Of a stretch of 64,000 nucleotides of DNA, positions 1 through 13,700 are shown piece by piece. The stretch is taken from positions 7,564,001 through 7,628,000 of the forward strand of contig NC_057792.1 in NCBI RefSeq assembly GCF_014905175.1, read 5' to 3'. The notes beneath the pieces were generated by a model. That model saw only the letters and a program-made list of their open reading frames with translations, did no database searches and was not told the DNA's origin. The DNA is from Aphidius gifuensis (Eukaryota > Arthropoda > Insecta > Hymenoptera > Braconidae). Made by a program: the position numbers and the translations under genes. Every line of letters begins with the position of its first letter. Position 1 is the stretch's first letter.

Positions 1-2
1 TA

Positions 3-788
3 CAAGATCTTCTTCTTCTTGATGTTACACCATTGTCATTGGGAATTGAAACAGCTGGTGGTGTTATGACTGCTCTTATTAAGAGAAACACAACCATTCC
101 AACAAAACAAACTCAAACATTCACAACATATGCTGAAAATCAACCAGGTGTATTGATTCAAGTTTATGAAGGTGAACGTGCCATGACAAAAGACAACAAT
201 CTTCTTGGCAAATTTGAACTTTCTGGAATTCCACCAGCACCACGTGGTGTACCACAAATTGAGGTTACATTTGATATTGATGCTAATGGTATTCTTAATG
301 TATCAGCCATTGATAAATCAACTGGTAAAGAAAATAAAATCACCATTACCAATGACAAAGGTCGTCTTAGCAAAGAAGATATTGAACGTATGGTCAATGA
401 AGCTGAAAAATACAAAAATGAAGATGAAAAACAAAAAGATACTATTTCATCTAAAAATGGTCTTGAATCATATTGCTTCAGCATGAAGAGCACAGTTGAA
501 GATGAAAAATTAAAAGACAAAATCAGCTCAAGTGATAAACAAGTTGTTCTTGATAAATGCAATGAAATCATCAAATGGCTTGACCAAAATCAACTTGCTG
601 ACAAAGAAGAATATGAACACAAGCAAAAAGAACTTGAATCAATTTGCAATCCAATTGTCACCAAGTTGTACCAAGGTAGTGGTGGTATGCCAGGAGGTAT
701 GCCAGGTGGTATGCCAGGTGCTGGTGGTGCTGCTCCAGGTGGTGCTCCAACATCAGGTGCCGGACCAACCATTGAAGAGGTCGATTAA
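3..788 (+). CDS. Hsc70-4: Heat shock cognate 70 (Hsc70/HSPA8 type), C-terminal part, truncated by window start
   Basis: Cytosolic/nuclear Hsp70 chaperone, an ATP-dependent protein-folding factor. The open frame runs in from the window edge; the first full codon is at 3, and the TTG at 33 is internal, not a start. Visible are the end of the ATPase domain/linker (DLLLLDVTPLSLGIETAGG), the substrate-binding beta domain (TFTTYAENQPGVLIQVYEGER, then LLGKFELSGIPPAPRG), the helical lid, a GGMPGG repeat tail, and the terminal EEVD that binds TPR co-chaperones such as HOP and CHIP. EEVD marks the cytosolic rather than ER or mitochondrial paralogue. Stop TAA at 786-788; no intron in the visible part. 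A poly(A) signal AATAAA lies at 959-964. The symbol follows the fly constitutive cognate; a heat-inducible Hsp70 cannot be fully excluded from the C-terminus alone. Confidence 0.95.
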   Translation, partial: QDLLLLDVTPLSLGIETAGGVMTALIKRNTTIPTKQTQTFTTYAENQPGVLIQVYEGERAMTKDNNLLGKFELSGIPPAPRGVPQIEVTFDIDANGILNVSAIDKSTGKENKITITNDKGRLSKEDIERMVNEAEKYKNEDEKQKDTISSKNGLESYCFSMKSTVEDEKLKDKISSSDKQVVLDKCNEIIKWLDQNQLADKEEYEHKQKELESICNPIVTKLYQGSGGMPGGMPGGMPGAGGAAPGGAPTSGAGPTIEEVD

Positions 789-1586
789 ATAATTTCTCTT
801 TTAAATTTTAAAAAAAAAAAAAACATCAACTTTTTTTTCATTCTACAATCAACAATTCCATCGTTGCATCATTTTTTTTTCTTATTTTTTTTTATTTTTT
901 TTTCTTATTTTTATGCTCTGTGATGTTATAGTCTTAGCGAAAATCATTCGATTTGATAAATAAATAACAAGCGTCAAAATTGAATTTATTGTTTTTTAAA
1001 TTTATTACCTTATTATCCTTTATTATTTAATTTATAAATTATTTTGGCTTTCAGGTATCATTTTAAAATTAAGGTTAGAAGTAGAAATTTTAATTTACAG
1101 TCAAGTTTTTGTTTTCAAATATTTTCATTATTCGTTGCAATTAATTATTTTTTAGTACAAAATTCCAACAATACTAATCAATTAATGGAATGAAAATAAA
1201 TTTTCTTTGTGATCCTTTAAAAGAATCTAATATAATAAAAAAAAAAAACCTTTAAAAGAATAAAAATTTTTAAATTGATTTAGAAATAAAAATAAACTAC
1301 AACTTAACAACAGACAAATAAATTAAAATATTAAACAATAAACTTTCAACACAACAATATTTAAATAATTTGATATTTATTTCTTTCAATTTACTCCAGT
1401 ACTTGAAATACATGTATTAATTTTATTGCTGTTACATACGATCCAATGACATGCAGTTTAGATAATTTATCAAAAAAGAACCCAAAAACGAAATTAATTT
1501 TTAAATCAAATAATTATTTTGTCAACAATCAGTTAACCCTTAAAGAATATAATTGATTAACATGATTTAATTTTATTAGTTTTATT
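789..1586. other. Intergenic: convergent 3' flanks of Hsc70 and RNF10
   Basis: AT-rich, homopolymer-rich DNA between two genes that converge on it. AATAAA at 959-964 fits the Hsc70 poly(A) signal. I see no ORF, RNA gene or repeat unit here. Confidence 0.6.
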
Positions 1587-4100
1587 TCAATCAGCTCTGC
1601 TCATTCCAGTTGTAAAAAGCAACGTTTGTTTACCACGTTTTTTTTTCTTCGTTTTAATTTTTGAAGATTGAGAATCATCAAGAGTAACAGAAGCTTCAAG
1701 TGCCTGTGCAAGAACATCACCAAAACTTTGACTGTAACTTGGTGCAGCACCACATTCATTATCATCAATTGTTGTATTTTTATTGTGTTGTTTATTTGTT
1801 GTATCTGCATTTGAATGACCATGACGATTCATTGATGGCCATGAACAAAAATTGGTATGATTTGAATTTTTATTAAGAAGCATCTGGGCAAATGATGGAC
1901 CACCTTGGTCATTGTTTGATGAATATGTTACATAATCATCAATTGATTCGTGATCACCAAAGGCACTTCGTGTTGGACTTGAAGCAAGACTAAGAGTTGT
2001 TAATGATTCTGGAGGTGATGGAATGTCCATGCTATTAAAAATAAAAATTAAATATTGATCAATCAATTGTAATATAAATTTAAAAATAAATTAAAATTTG
2101 ATATATACCTTGAACTTGTTGTATCAGTTTGCCACTGAGGAAAATGTTTATGCGACTCAATATGAACATTTGGTGTTGGAAATTTTCCCATTTTTTTATT
2201 TTCTTCATTATTAATTTTTTTTTCACGTTTTTTTTCATCTTTATCTCTTCGTTTACGTCTTTTTTCTCTTGCCATTATTTGTGGTGTAAAAAAACTCATT
2301 ATATCATCTGATATTAATGGTGTTGTTAATTCAATTTCAGCAACATCAAATGAACATGTTAATGGCAAATGACTCAGATATCTTAAACGTTTTCTCATAT
2401 CTTCAGTAAAATTAGATGATTCTTTTTCCAGTAATTTACCAGTTATAATTGTTGGTGAATTTTTTAAACTTCCAAATTGTAGCTCTAACATTTTAACATT
2501 CATTGCATGTAAATAAACATGTTGTCCATCATCAGATTGATAAAAGTAAAAAAATTTTTCCATATCATTAGTATTATTATCATCATCAATAATATCATTA
2601 TTTTGAATTGTTGATTTATCAATATGACAATTATTTTTACTTGTTTTTGATATTAATTCTTCACGTTCTGATAATTCATTTAATGCTTGTTCAATAAAAC
2701 AACTTTCTGGTGAATGAGGATCTTCATTTAGCTCACGTTTTAGCTCATATTTTTCATTTTGAATTATATCATTGACATCATCATTATTTGCAATAAGTAG
2801 CTTTGAAAATATTTGATTATTATGATCAGCAACATTGATGAAATTTGTTGGATCTAGTGTATCAATTTCTTGCACAGGCATTGCAAGTAATGATCCTCTT
2901 TTTCTACGCATCAAGCGAAGATTAACTGAATCACCAATATTTAATGGATACTCTGTTATTTCAACAACACTTTTAAGATCTAATTTATCAACTGGTACAT
3001 AACAAATTGGACATTTACGCCAATTTTTATCGGATAATGAAAGATAATGAAGAATACATGGCCAACAATATACATGACCACATTTTGTCATTTTTCCAGC
3101 TACTGGAGGACCCAAACAAATTGGACAACTCAAGTTTTCTGTTGTATGTAATTTCTAAAATTAATTTTTTAAAAATTAGTCTTTATTTTTGAATTTTTAT
3201 TGTCAAAATAAACAAATAAAAAAAAACCTACGATTTGTTCAATCAGTGTCCAATCTACTAATGTATCTGGATCTAATAAATTGACTGAATAATTACCATT
3301 GGCAGTGACAACGAATTGACAGCTAAAAATATTAAAAATTAATTAATAAAACAAAATTTGTTATTTAAAATTTTAATAAGATACTAACTTTGCTTGTAAA
3401 AATAATTCTTTGTTGTATTTTTGTCGTTGAACAGATGGAACCCAACGATTGTAATTACTTGATCGATCATAATTACGTCGACCAGATGAACCACCTTGTA
3501 TTTCACGTGGTTCATAATGAAAATTTAACAGATGATTCAAATTCTGTTTTTTACTTCCTGGTACCATAACCGAGCCAAACTCGGCAGTTTCATCATGAAT
3601 TATCTGTTAATAAGAAAAATTATTCATTCGTTATTATTTATCATTGTTTAATTTAATCAAAACAGATTGAATTTATCAAAAATCTTTGAGGTTAAGTCTG
3701 TTTATTATGACAATTTAATATTAATATATTAATTGACCTAATTATAATTTACCTTGGTATTCTCCTTTGGACAAGCATAATATTGTCCTTTAGGTTTTGG
3801 TCTCTTATCAGAATTTCGTGTTTTTTGCATATTTGATTTTCTTGACGTTTCAATCTTGGCACTTGGTGGTGGTTCGCGCCTCTTAGACCCCTTTGGAAAA
3901 TTTTTTCCACTGACACCATCTTGAAATTTAAAAATTTATTAAATATTTTTATAAATTTATTTATTAATATTAAAAAAAAACCTACAATAAATAAATAATA
4001 GAATAAAAAAATATATAAAATTACCTTGATTTTTTTTTGATTCAGTAGCTGTGACCTTGCTCGAGCTTGACTGATTGTATTTTGTTGGTTTTTTCTCCAT
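1587..4100 (-). CDS. RNF10: RING finger protein 10 (E3 ubiquitin ligase), complete, six exons
   Basis: Predicted RING-type E3 ubiquitin ligase; mammalian RNF10 ubiquitinates 40S ribosomal proteins on stalled subunits. Exons on minus: 4100-4025, 3919-3753, 3603-3389, 3322-3232, 3154-2109, 2031-1587. All junctions are GT-AG and phases match, giving 679 aa (human about 811). The lysine/serine-rich N-terminus is followed by the family block KKQNLNHLLNF and NKELFLQANCQFVV, the DPDTLVDW segment, then the RING (SCPICLGPPVAGKMTKCGHVYCWPCILHYL...KCPICY). After it come CFIEQALNEL, FYFYQSDDGQHVYLHAMNV and YLSHLPLTCSFDVAEIEL, and a basic KRRKRRDKDEKKREKK stretch, in the same order as mammalian RNF10. Start chosen at 4100 (MEKKPTKYNQ), the first ATG in frame with the spliced product. 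Stop TGA 1587-1589. Confidence 0.93.
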
Positions 4101-5003
4101 TTTTATTATTAACTAATTGGACCCGTGACAGTCCTAATTTTAAAAAAATATTATAATATTCACTGATAGAGATATTCTCTGCTCCGCGGGGAGAAAAAAT
4201 TAATTGCTGATGACCCTTCATCTTTTTAATAAGCCATGTTCGAATTTGTATTGCAGAAAAAATTGAAACGACCTTTGAGTCGACTTCAATATATACTAAC
4301 CCGAAAAAAAAATTTAGCACAAAGAAGAAAAAAAAAAATAGGAAAATCAGAAATCTGATTAAACACAAAAAAAAAGGACGGATTTAGTCCGTTTAATTGG
4401 TGGCAAACTTGTTACCACCTGAATTTTATTTTTTTCACAATATTTTTGCACAGTTGTAGATTGCTTACGACGATCTACGTCGGGAAAAATACCGTCAGTC
4501 CGTCGTTGTTATGTCGACGGATTTGACACTGTGTTGTTCGTCTGCTTTCGTCACTTTTGTACAACGTGAGTCAAAAACAAAATTATGAAAAATTATGATG
4601 GCTTACAAATTACAATGACTTATTTTGTTGTAACTAGATAATTATTAATATGTAAGAAATAAATCAATATTCATTGTTTTTTAAACAAAAATTGTCTTTA
4701 ATAAACTATTTGTATGTATACAAACATGAACGTCCGATAATTAACTTTATAAGGCGATAATTGTCATCGTCAGTGACAATTTTCTTGATAAAAAATGGTT
4801 ATTTGACACCAGTGTTGGGTAAATGGTCAATTTTCGAGTTTAATACATTACATGTAGATTACAGTGATTTATACAGTATCTTACACACGTAACTTACACG
4901 GTATATTATCGTAATGTAATGTAATGTAATCGACCCTAAACTGTTTCAAGTATTCTATATTTGACCCCACTTGGTTTTTGCCTAAATAAAATTTCAGTCA
5001 TTT
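4101..5003. other. RNF10 upstream region and TE-like debris
   Basis: 4101-4600 is upstream of the RNF10 start and presumably holds its promoter; no TATA box is evident. Around 4811-4930 is a CAGTGTTGGGTAAATGGTC stretch followed by a short ACATTAC/GTAATGTAAT run. It resembles sequence at 33,393-33,480 (AGTGTTGGGTAGGTATCAG), suggesting a dispersed repeat. No supported gene. Confidence 0.4.
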
Positions 5004-5171
5004 CAGCAGTCCAATTCACAGGGCATTAACATTTAGGGCTTTTTTCATCCACCAGTGGCGCTTGTGGAGCTTTTATATGTAAAATCTATATAAAAAAAAT
5101 TTTACAAGCGCTATCACCGGCAAAAAAAAGCCCTAAATTGTAAAAAATTTGCCTTGTGAATTGGGCTGCTG
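5004..5171. repeat. Foldback MITE, family F, copy 1
   Basis: Inverted repeat of about 168 bp. It begins CAGCAGTCCAATTCACAGGGC and ends with the complement (GCCTTGTGAATTGGGCTGCTG). The arms contain TTTAGGGCTTTTTTC and the complement AAAAAAAGCCCTAAA. The centre has GGCGCTTGTGGAGCTTTTATATG. Related copies: 36,565-36,730 (different outer ends) and 40,619-40,776. Confidence 0.75.
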
Positions 5172-5216
5172 TATTGAAGATATATACTTTACGTCAGGTA
5201 GGATCGAGTAGAAATT

Positions 5217-6518
5217 AAGTGCTTTCTTTTGGGTGTTTATTTTTTTTCACTTTAATGCGCATGATCATGCACATGCGTATGCAAAATTGAGGAAAAAGCA
5301 GTGGCGTTGAAACGAATAATTCTTAAAAAATAAGAATTATAACATGGCTGATCCAGCTTTTTATGTCCTACGCTGTTGCAATCTGATTTTTTGCCGACTG
5401 CGCATTTAACTGCGCAAGCGCGAAAATAAACAGGAACCCAAAAGAAAGCACCTAATTTGGTCATTTTTTTTCCTCTCTTGAGTTGCAAGTTTGCCATGCA
5501 AGACCATGTATTACCAGAAACTACTCAGTTTTCACAGATATTACTGGAAAGTTTCGTTGTTTCTGGTAAGGGCTCAAACTCACGGCAAGCAACATTTTGC
5601 TTGTAAACATGGCCGACATAATTCTGAGTGATCTGAGCATGCGCTACACGTAAAATTACTAAGAAAATCACGCCAACTGGGGACATATCACTAGTTTTCT
5701 GGAAATTAGAACGGCCATATTCACAAGTTCGACACAAGGTGCTTTCTTTTGTGTATTTATTTTTTTTCACTTTAATGCGCATGATCATGCACATGCGCAT
5801 ATTATGCAAACATGAGAAGAGAACAGCGACGTTGGACAAATAATTCTCAAAAAATAAGAATTAAAACATGGCTGATCCAGCCATGGCGTAGGACATGAGG
5901 GGCTGGATCAGCTATATGTCAATTCTTATTTTTTAAGAATTAATAGGTGCTTTCTTTTAGATGTTTATTTTTTTTCCTGTTTATTTTCGCGCATGCGCAG
6001 TTAAATGTGCAGTCGGCAAAAAGTCAGATTGCAACAGCGTAGGACATAAGGAGCTGGATCAGCCATGTTTTAATTCTTATTTTTTAAGAATTATTTATTT
6101 CGACGCCACTGCTCTCTCCTCAATTTTGCATGACATACGTATGTGCATGATCATGCGCATTGAAGTGAAAAAAAATAGGTGCTTTCTTTTGTGTATTTAT
6201 TTTTTTTCACTTTCATGCGCATGATCATGCACATGCGCCTTCCATGCAAACTTGATGGGAGAACAGTGGTGTCGAACAAGGAATTCTTAAAAAATAAGAA
6301 TTAAAACATGGCTGATCCAGCCTCTCATGTCCTACGCTGTTGCAAACTGACTTTTTTCTGACTGCGCATTCAATTGCGCATGCGTGAAAATAAACAGGAA
6401 AAAAAATAAACACCCAAAAGAAAGCACCTATTCTTTCCTCATTTTTTCATAATATGCGCATGTGCATGATCATGCGCATTCAAGTGAAAAAAAATAAATA
6501 CACAAAAGAAAGCACCTA
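5217..6518. mobile_element. Cluster of five family-A MITEs (AGGTGCTTTCTTTT ends) with a family-B fragment
   Basis: Short non-autonomous elements with ends AGGTGCTTTCTTTTGTGTAT...AAAGAAAGCACCT. Copies: 5217-5454, 5737-5943 (partial), 5944-6176, 6177-6430 (most complete, about 254 bp), 6431-6518 (right half). Each has a subterminal ATGCGCATGATCATGCACATGCGC on one side, TTTTCGCGCATGCGCAGTTAAATGCGCAGTC on the other, and a central palindrome AATTCTTATTTTTTAAGAATT next to ATGGCTGATCCAGC. A family-B fragment (GGGCTCAAACTCACGGCAAGCAACATTTT) lies at 5569-5736. The apparent reading frames here are artefacts of the repeat. More copies are at 40.5, 41.3, 55.2 and 56.9-57.1 kb. Confidence 0.85.
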
Positions 6519-6523
6519 TTCAT

Positions 6524-6652
6524 GGGCCCGTTCAGAAAGTCTAATTTTTTTGGATTTTCAAGATGGCGAACATCAGTGCCTATCTAAATTGCTGGGCTGA
6601 AATCGCCGCCATCTTGAAGATCCGAAAAAATGAGACTTTCTGAACGGACCCC
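6524..6652. repeat. Hairpin MITE, family J
   Basis: About 129-bp foldback. Left arm GGGCCCGTTCAGAAAGTC...TTTTGGATTTTCAAGATGGCG; right arm CGCCATCTTGAAGATCCGAAAAAATGAGACTTTCTGAACGGACCC. A diverged right-arm fragment recurs at about 41,128-41,172. Confidence 0.8.
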
Positions 6653-7745
6653 AGATTTTTCGACTTCTGCGCTTATGCGCGGACATGATGCGCAAAAAAA
6701 ATAGACCGCGTCTCCCTCCCGAGACGCCAATTGACTTTTGGAACACTCTCAAATCTCAATACTGAAGTCAGAAAGAGAAAGTTATATTTATAGAAGCTCA
6801 TTCCCGCCCCTAAGAAAAATCACATCGATAAACCGTAACTGATAAACAAATATTAACGTACCATATTAATAAAAAAAAAGTGATTCGTAATAAAAATTAT
6901 CGATATAAAATACACAAGTGAATAATCTGTTAATAATAAAAAATAATGATAAGAGACGCTTCACATGCGCACATTGAAATAATAAAATTTCGTGAATTTA
7001 CAACAACAATAGTGTTATCTTGACACAATCATACAAGGAATCATAAAAAAACTAAACAACAACAATTGGTATTATTCAAAGTATTATATTATTGAGCATT
7101 TATTTACCTAACAATCAGTATAAACTTATACAATTTTCAAAGGTATTATTATTATTTTTTATGCATTTTTTTTCTTCAATTATTTCATATAATATTTTTA
7201 ATTTTTATTTTGCCTAACTGTCAAAAACGTGTGACAAGCAACGTGACTAACGGCAGTCAATGAAATAGTGACGCAATTGAAAGTACAAACTCAAAGAGTA
7301 TTCATTTTTTTTTTTTCATATTATAATATAATAATTTCACACCTTCACCGATTCCAAGAACAATTAGTTGTCGGGTGAAATTGTATTAGTCAGGATATAG
7401 TAATAAGATAAGAAATATATATTTTTTCATAAATATACAACAAGCTTGGTGAGTAATTTTATCATAAAACTAACAATCTTCAAAAGATAAATAAAATAAT
7501 TAAATTTTACAATTAACAATTTAATTAAAAATATTTATAAAACGATTAATTGTTTATTGTTAATAAATATAATAAAATTAGTTATCGAACAATTATAATT
7601 AACAACACAATGTGTAAATATAAAAAAAAAAAAAATGAATTTAATATAATTGATAAAAGATTGACCTTGAAAAATATATAAATTCAAGTTGGAACTAATT
7701 TGTTTTTATTTTTGTACTAATAGAAAACAATAATAAAAAAGCACC
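6653..7745. promoter_or_regulatory. Upstream/5' region of the PP2C-PAM2 gene
   Basis: No ORF is supported. The segment has a GC-richer 5' portion with CpG-containing GCGC motifs (6660-6760), then AT-rich DNA leading to the ATG at 7746. A non-coding first exon is likely: CAACAAGCTTGGTGAGTAATTT near 7440-7458 looks like an exon end with donor G|GTGAGT, and an acceptor-like TAATAG lies near 7722. Both are inference. Confidence 0.35.
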
Positions 7746-10700
7746 ATGGAAGTTGATGGAGATTATCTTGGTGCCTATCGTAGATTTTTTGCTGATTTTA
7801 TTGAAAAAGTAAATCCAGATGATCAACTACCTGTAAGAACAAATGGATCCACTATCACAGAAGGCGAACTTGTTGGTGTTGTTATTGACATAACACTTCA
7901 GTATCTCAATCAAAAGTATGTAGTAATGATTTTTAATTATTTAATTGAAAATATTTGATATTGAACAGACAACAATAAGTTGATAATTCATTGGTCTTTG
8001 TTATTTTATTATAAAAATAATTAAAACAAAAATGATTAGGTTTTTTAATTACTAATATAGCCACGCCTTTTGCACGAGATTCAATTCAATGAACCTTTTG
8101 ATAAATACATAATGCATATATGTATTTTAATTGCTCAATTAAACGTGACATCATCACCAACATTTTTATCAGTTTATTCACTTGAAATGTCGTTTAGCCA
8201 TTTGGCTTCTCAGCTCATGGCTAAAAGTAAAAAATTTATGAAATGAATGAATTAACATGATAATATTTAGTTATTATTATTTTCATTTTTTAAAAATATA
8301 TTACTTTTTTTGAATATATATTTTATATTCATTTTGTCGCTCTTTTATCTGTAAAATCATATCTACTTGTTATTTTATTATCATCATAGTGTTATCAACA
8401 CTGTAACTAAATTGTTAGCTTTTAATTTTGTTGTATTCTGTAAACACTTATAAATTAATTATTTACATTAATTTATTGACACTTACTTTGAAGATGACAT
8501 TTTTTGAAATTATTTTATCATATTCTTCGTCAAGTTTGAATATCTATTTTTGTGTTTTTAATATGGTGATACTTTTGATATTTTAATTATTTATCTTTTC
8601 CTTAGCTACATCATTGCATTGACTAATAATTTATAATTTATTTTCTTTTAGATTTTGCCCACCAAGCTTACAGTCTTATATTGTTCGCATAGTAATTGAA
8701 GAAATGAAAACAATGTCAAAATTACATCCAGATCATTGTGGACGAATTCCTCAAAAAAATAGTAAGAATATAATTTTTTATTTTGCTGATGATTCATTGT
8801 AAATAATAGATAATCTATTGTATAATCTTTGACAACATATCAGAAAAAAAATGAAAAAATTTAATTTGATAAATTAAAGCAATTAAATGTATGAAATATT
8901 TTTAATTTTGAATTTTAAATTACAGTTTACACATCAATGAAATTGATGCGTGCAGTAACTGGAAAAATAAATGATATTTGTCAAAGATATTTGGAAAGTA
9001 ACAGTCGACTTGCTTTATTACCACCACCACCATCAACTCCACTTCCATTGACAACAGTTTTTACATTAAAAAATGGTCGTAGAACAATGGAAGACCGATA
9101 TGTTATTTTACATGATTTAAACACAATGTTTAATATTAAAGATGATAGACTAGCAAGTTATTATGCAGTATTTGATGGTCATGCGGGACAAGATGCTGCT
9201 GTTTATTGTGCAGCACATCTTCATCAGTATTTAGCAGAAAGTAATTATTATCCAACTGATCCTGAGCGTGCATTACGTGATGCATTTGTGACAACAGATG
9301 CACATTTTGTAGATAAATCAAACAGAGATGTAAGAATTAATAATAACAACTTTTTTTTATCAATAAATAATTTAATATTCTTTTATATTATTATTATATT
9401 TTTTAAATTTATATATACTTTTTTTCTTTTAGAAATTAAATAGTGGAGCTACTGCTGTTTGTACACTTATTATCGATAAAAAACTTTATGTTGCTTGGGC
9501 TGGTGATTCTCAAGCTGCATTGGCTAAATCAAATGAGGTCATACAACTTGTTAATCCACACAGGCCTGAAAGAATGGTAATTATTTAATCAATTTTTATT
9601 TATTAATTTATTAAATAAATTACAATAATAATTTTATATTTTCAACTTCGTCCTTTAACAACATGATCATAAATAACAACTTGTTGATATGGCGTATTAT
9701 CAGTTTTAATAATTAATTTTTTTGTATCAATACCAGGATCATAATCAGTATTTAAATATATAAATTGTTGATCATGTAAATTTTTTAAAACAAGACCTTT
9801 ATCAGTATCAATAATAATATCATAATTATTATTTTTATTAATTTTAATAATTTTATTTTTCCAATGATAATAAATTAAATCACTTGATTTTGGTGATAAT
9901 ATTTTTTCATTTTTAAAAAAATCATTAAAATTTTCTTTATCGAGTCTATCAGTATAATCAATATATCCAGATATATTAAACATTAATTTTGTATATTTAC
10001 GTATAAATATTATTGTTGATATTATACCTAAACGATTATTATATTCTCTCATTGCAAGTAAAATTTGTAATTTATTATCAAAGCTTTCTTTTATATCAGA
10101 ATATAATTTAAATTTATGCCATACTGGGTATAATAAATTTTTTGCCAAATTTTTACGTTTTTCAAAGTCGATTTTATTTAATGTATTACCAGTACTACGA
10201 TAACCAAGTTCAGCAATTCTTCGACATATTTCAGTATTTTTCAAATATAAATAATCGGTTTTTGTTATTAATGATTCTAAATAATCTTCATATGTTAAAA
10301 AATTTATTAATTTTTTATCATCGTCAATTTGTGTGCCTTTTGTTGACATGTTTTTTTTATTAAATGTAAAATTTTTATCGTCAGAAAAAATGGAAATTAT
10401 TATAGTTTTGAAAAAAAAGGTGATAAATTCAAAAGATTGTTATAAAACAGTTGAAAAAAAAAAACTTATTATTTGTTATTGACTTCATTTTAATGTTATA
10501 TATTTATTAAATTGTTAATAATTAATTTACAGGATGAGAGAGAAAGAGTTGAACGAATGGGAGGATCAGTAATATTTTTTGGTGTTTGGCGAGTTAATGG
10601 ACATCTCGGTGTATCACGAGCAATTGGTAAGTATAATAATTATTATTCGATAATTATAATGTGAAATGAAATGAAAGCTTAAATATATTATTATAATAGT

Positions 10701-13700
10701 GATTTGAATAGTTAGAGAGCGCAACGAGGCTTTTAAACACGCGCATTGATTATGTGTAATGAGAAAGTAATGCATATTAATAATAATGAAGATCAATTTA
10801 TACTAAAAGTATTATAATTATATGGATTAATAATTTTCACATCACTTTACAGCTTTATTTATTTTTAAAGATATATAATTTTATCATTTTATCAAAAATA
10901 AATATCTAATTTATAATTGATTAATTAAATTCTTTTATTAGCTTTTTTTTTGTATTATTGCGAATTTTTAATTATTTAAATATTTAAAATTAATCAACAA
11001 CAAACAGGATATCAACAATACGTTTGTATATTATTATTTATTTGTACGTGAAACAATCCAACACGTTTAAATCCTTTGGGTCAAGTATATCTATCTACGT
11101 ACAACACGAGTGAAAATATAAAATACGTGATCAGCATAATTTTCATTATGATATTTCCTGTCTTCGAGCTGTTAAATTTATTTAATTAAATAATAATAAT
11201 AATTTAACGAAAATTAATAAATATAAACAATAATATTATAGAAAAAAAAGTAATATGAAAAATATCTTTTATCTAGATTTTTATAATAATTTATTAATTT
11301 ATTTTTTAGATCTTCTTTTTATTCTATTTTTCTTTAAGTTATTCTGAATTAGAAATGCTGAAAATTTTTGCTGAATGAAAATATCTGATGACTGAATTTA
11401 ATTTTTTTTTTTCTTCTTCTTTTTACATTGCGGAAACGAGTAATAACCGGAAGTATAAACGTGCTAACTCATCTGGGTTATTATTCAAACGATACTCACG
11501 TTATCCTTGCATTAATTGCATAATTATATTTAATTACAAAAACAAGATTGCTATATTAAACTAGTCCTTTTATTTTATTTATTATTGAATTATTTATTCC
11601 ATATTCACTTGTAAAATTCATGCTTTTTCTTTTCTTTATTTGTTATATTTTTATAAAATTAAAATGATTAATAAATTAATTTTGATATTTTTAGGAGACA
11701 TTCAGTACAAGCCATATGTCACAAGTGATCCAGACATTGTTTGTGTTGATTTAGATGGGACTGAAGATTTTTTAATTGTTGCTTGTGATGGTCTTTGGGA
11801 TGTTCTTGATGAAGACACTGCTGCTGGTGTTGTTTATGAACAACTATGTCAAAATCCTTGTAAGTAAAAAAAAAATTATTATTATTATAAACTATTACCA
11901 TAAAAATATATTTTTCTGTTACCAAAGTGACTGTAAAATTTTATTATTTATTATATCGTTCAAATTTTTGAATGGAAAATGTTGAACAAAGAAATTCTAA
12001 GATGAGTTTAAACAAAATCGTGTGTCTTACTAAACTGCAACGATGATAATTTACCTGGGAGATATAATTTTTTTCGTAACACTGTTATTGATTTAATATA
12101 ATGTTTATACTCATTTTTCATTCAATTGTTGAATGGTCCTTAAATAAAATATCATAAATTCATACTGAGTATGACGAAGACTTGTTTGCCCATTAATGAG
12201 ACTAGCCTGACTTGATTTTGCATGCACAACGAGATTCTGAATATATACGTGATGATTATTAACATGACCTGCAAGTTCACAATACGCACCCAAGTACCCG
12301 CAGACAATGTACAAATAAACCGTTAATTATCTCCAAAAAAATAACAATTTTTTTTTAAATATTACTAAAATAATAAATAAATAAATAAACAGAGAATCTT
12401 TTAAAATCCAAAATAGAGGCACCCGCAAGATATGCAAAAATAAAAACAGAAAAATTACCGTATGGTATCAAATAAATATTTTTTTACAATGTTGATTAAT
12501 TTTTTACAAAATATGTATTTTTTTTTTTCTTTTTTATACGGGTATTTTTAAAAAAACATTTTGTCTAATTGGCTATAGATATATTTAATTTTTCGTTAAA
12601 TATATTTTTTAATATATACTCAGCTTTTTAAAATATATGTTAAATATATTTCTATTTTGATTGTGATTGCATTTTTGGATGTAAATGGCAACTCCTAATA
12701 ATAGAATATGAAGATGAGGGTAAAGACTACTGAGACAGTTAAAAACGTAAGATGTTTCTGTTGAAAATTCATAGTGTTATGTGAAAATAGATTTTATATG
12801 CAATTTTGTTGAAATACTTAACAAACAATTTTTAAATATAAATAATACATATTTATTGAACATAAGAGTATGAGTCATCCACTCTCTCGCCTCCACTTTG
12901 GGGATAGTCATCGTACATCAAAGTATTACATTGCAGTTATTACTGATGAATTTTACATTGTATAATTTTTTATTTTCACAAACAAACATCCTCCGCAATA
13001 TTATTATTCATTTTATCTTCATCTTATAATTTTTTTTTCTGATGATTTTTACCTTTAAATTGTTGCTGATAAAACAAATAAATTATTGATCATTATATAC
13101 TATAGAAAAAAAATTATTTTACACTCTTATCAATAATCTTGAATATTTTAATAAAAACTTGAATTATTTTATCAAATTATTGGGTAATTTTTTTTAACTA
13201 TTCAAATATAAACCAATAATTAATAATATTTTAATTTGTTTTTTTTTTAACATGACACAATAATTATTTTAAATTTTTTAAATTATTATTATCATTTTGA
13301 TACAATAATAATTTTAATAAGCTTTATAAAGCCAGATAATTTATATTCGAATTCTTATTACTATTTTCTTTAAATATTAAAAAAAAATTTTTGTTAAACT
13401 TTAAATTGTTTTAACATCGGTAGAAGCAATGGCCTTGATTTTTTTTTTTTGTGCCACTTGCCAAAAAACAGAAATATTTTAACAAATCGTTGTTTTAATA
13501 TATATATAATATTTTTTTTTTATTTCTTGACGAAAAGAGCAGAGAAGAGCCAACGCCCCAGCAACAAATATATAAACTAACACAAACTTTTATCTAGTCA
13601 TAATGTCTTTAATATATTTTTTTTTCACCTCATTCTTCATTCTCAAGATAATTTTTTTTTTTTTAATTTAATTTTTTTCTTTTTAATGCTTTGTTATTAT

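Noticed and set aside
164..574. ORF on minus opposite Hsc70
   Set aside because: Antisense shadow of a strongly conserved coding sequence.
4042..4368. 108-codon ORF on minus extending the RNF10 start upstream
   Set aside because: Different frame from the spliced RNF10 product; begins in a Phe-rich poly(T) tract.
5252..6413. Several small ORFs (YFRACAVKCAVGKKSDCNSVGH-type peptides)
   Set aside because: They recur wherever the family-A MITE occurs and simply translate its palindromic ends.
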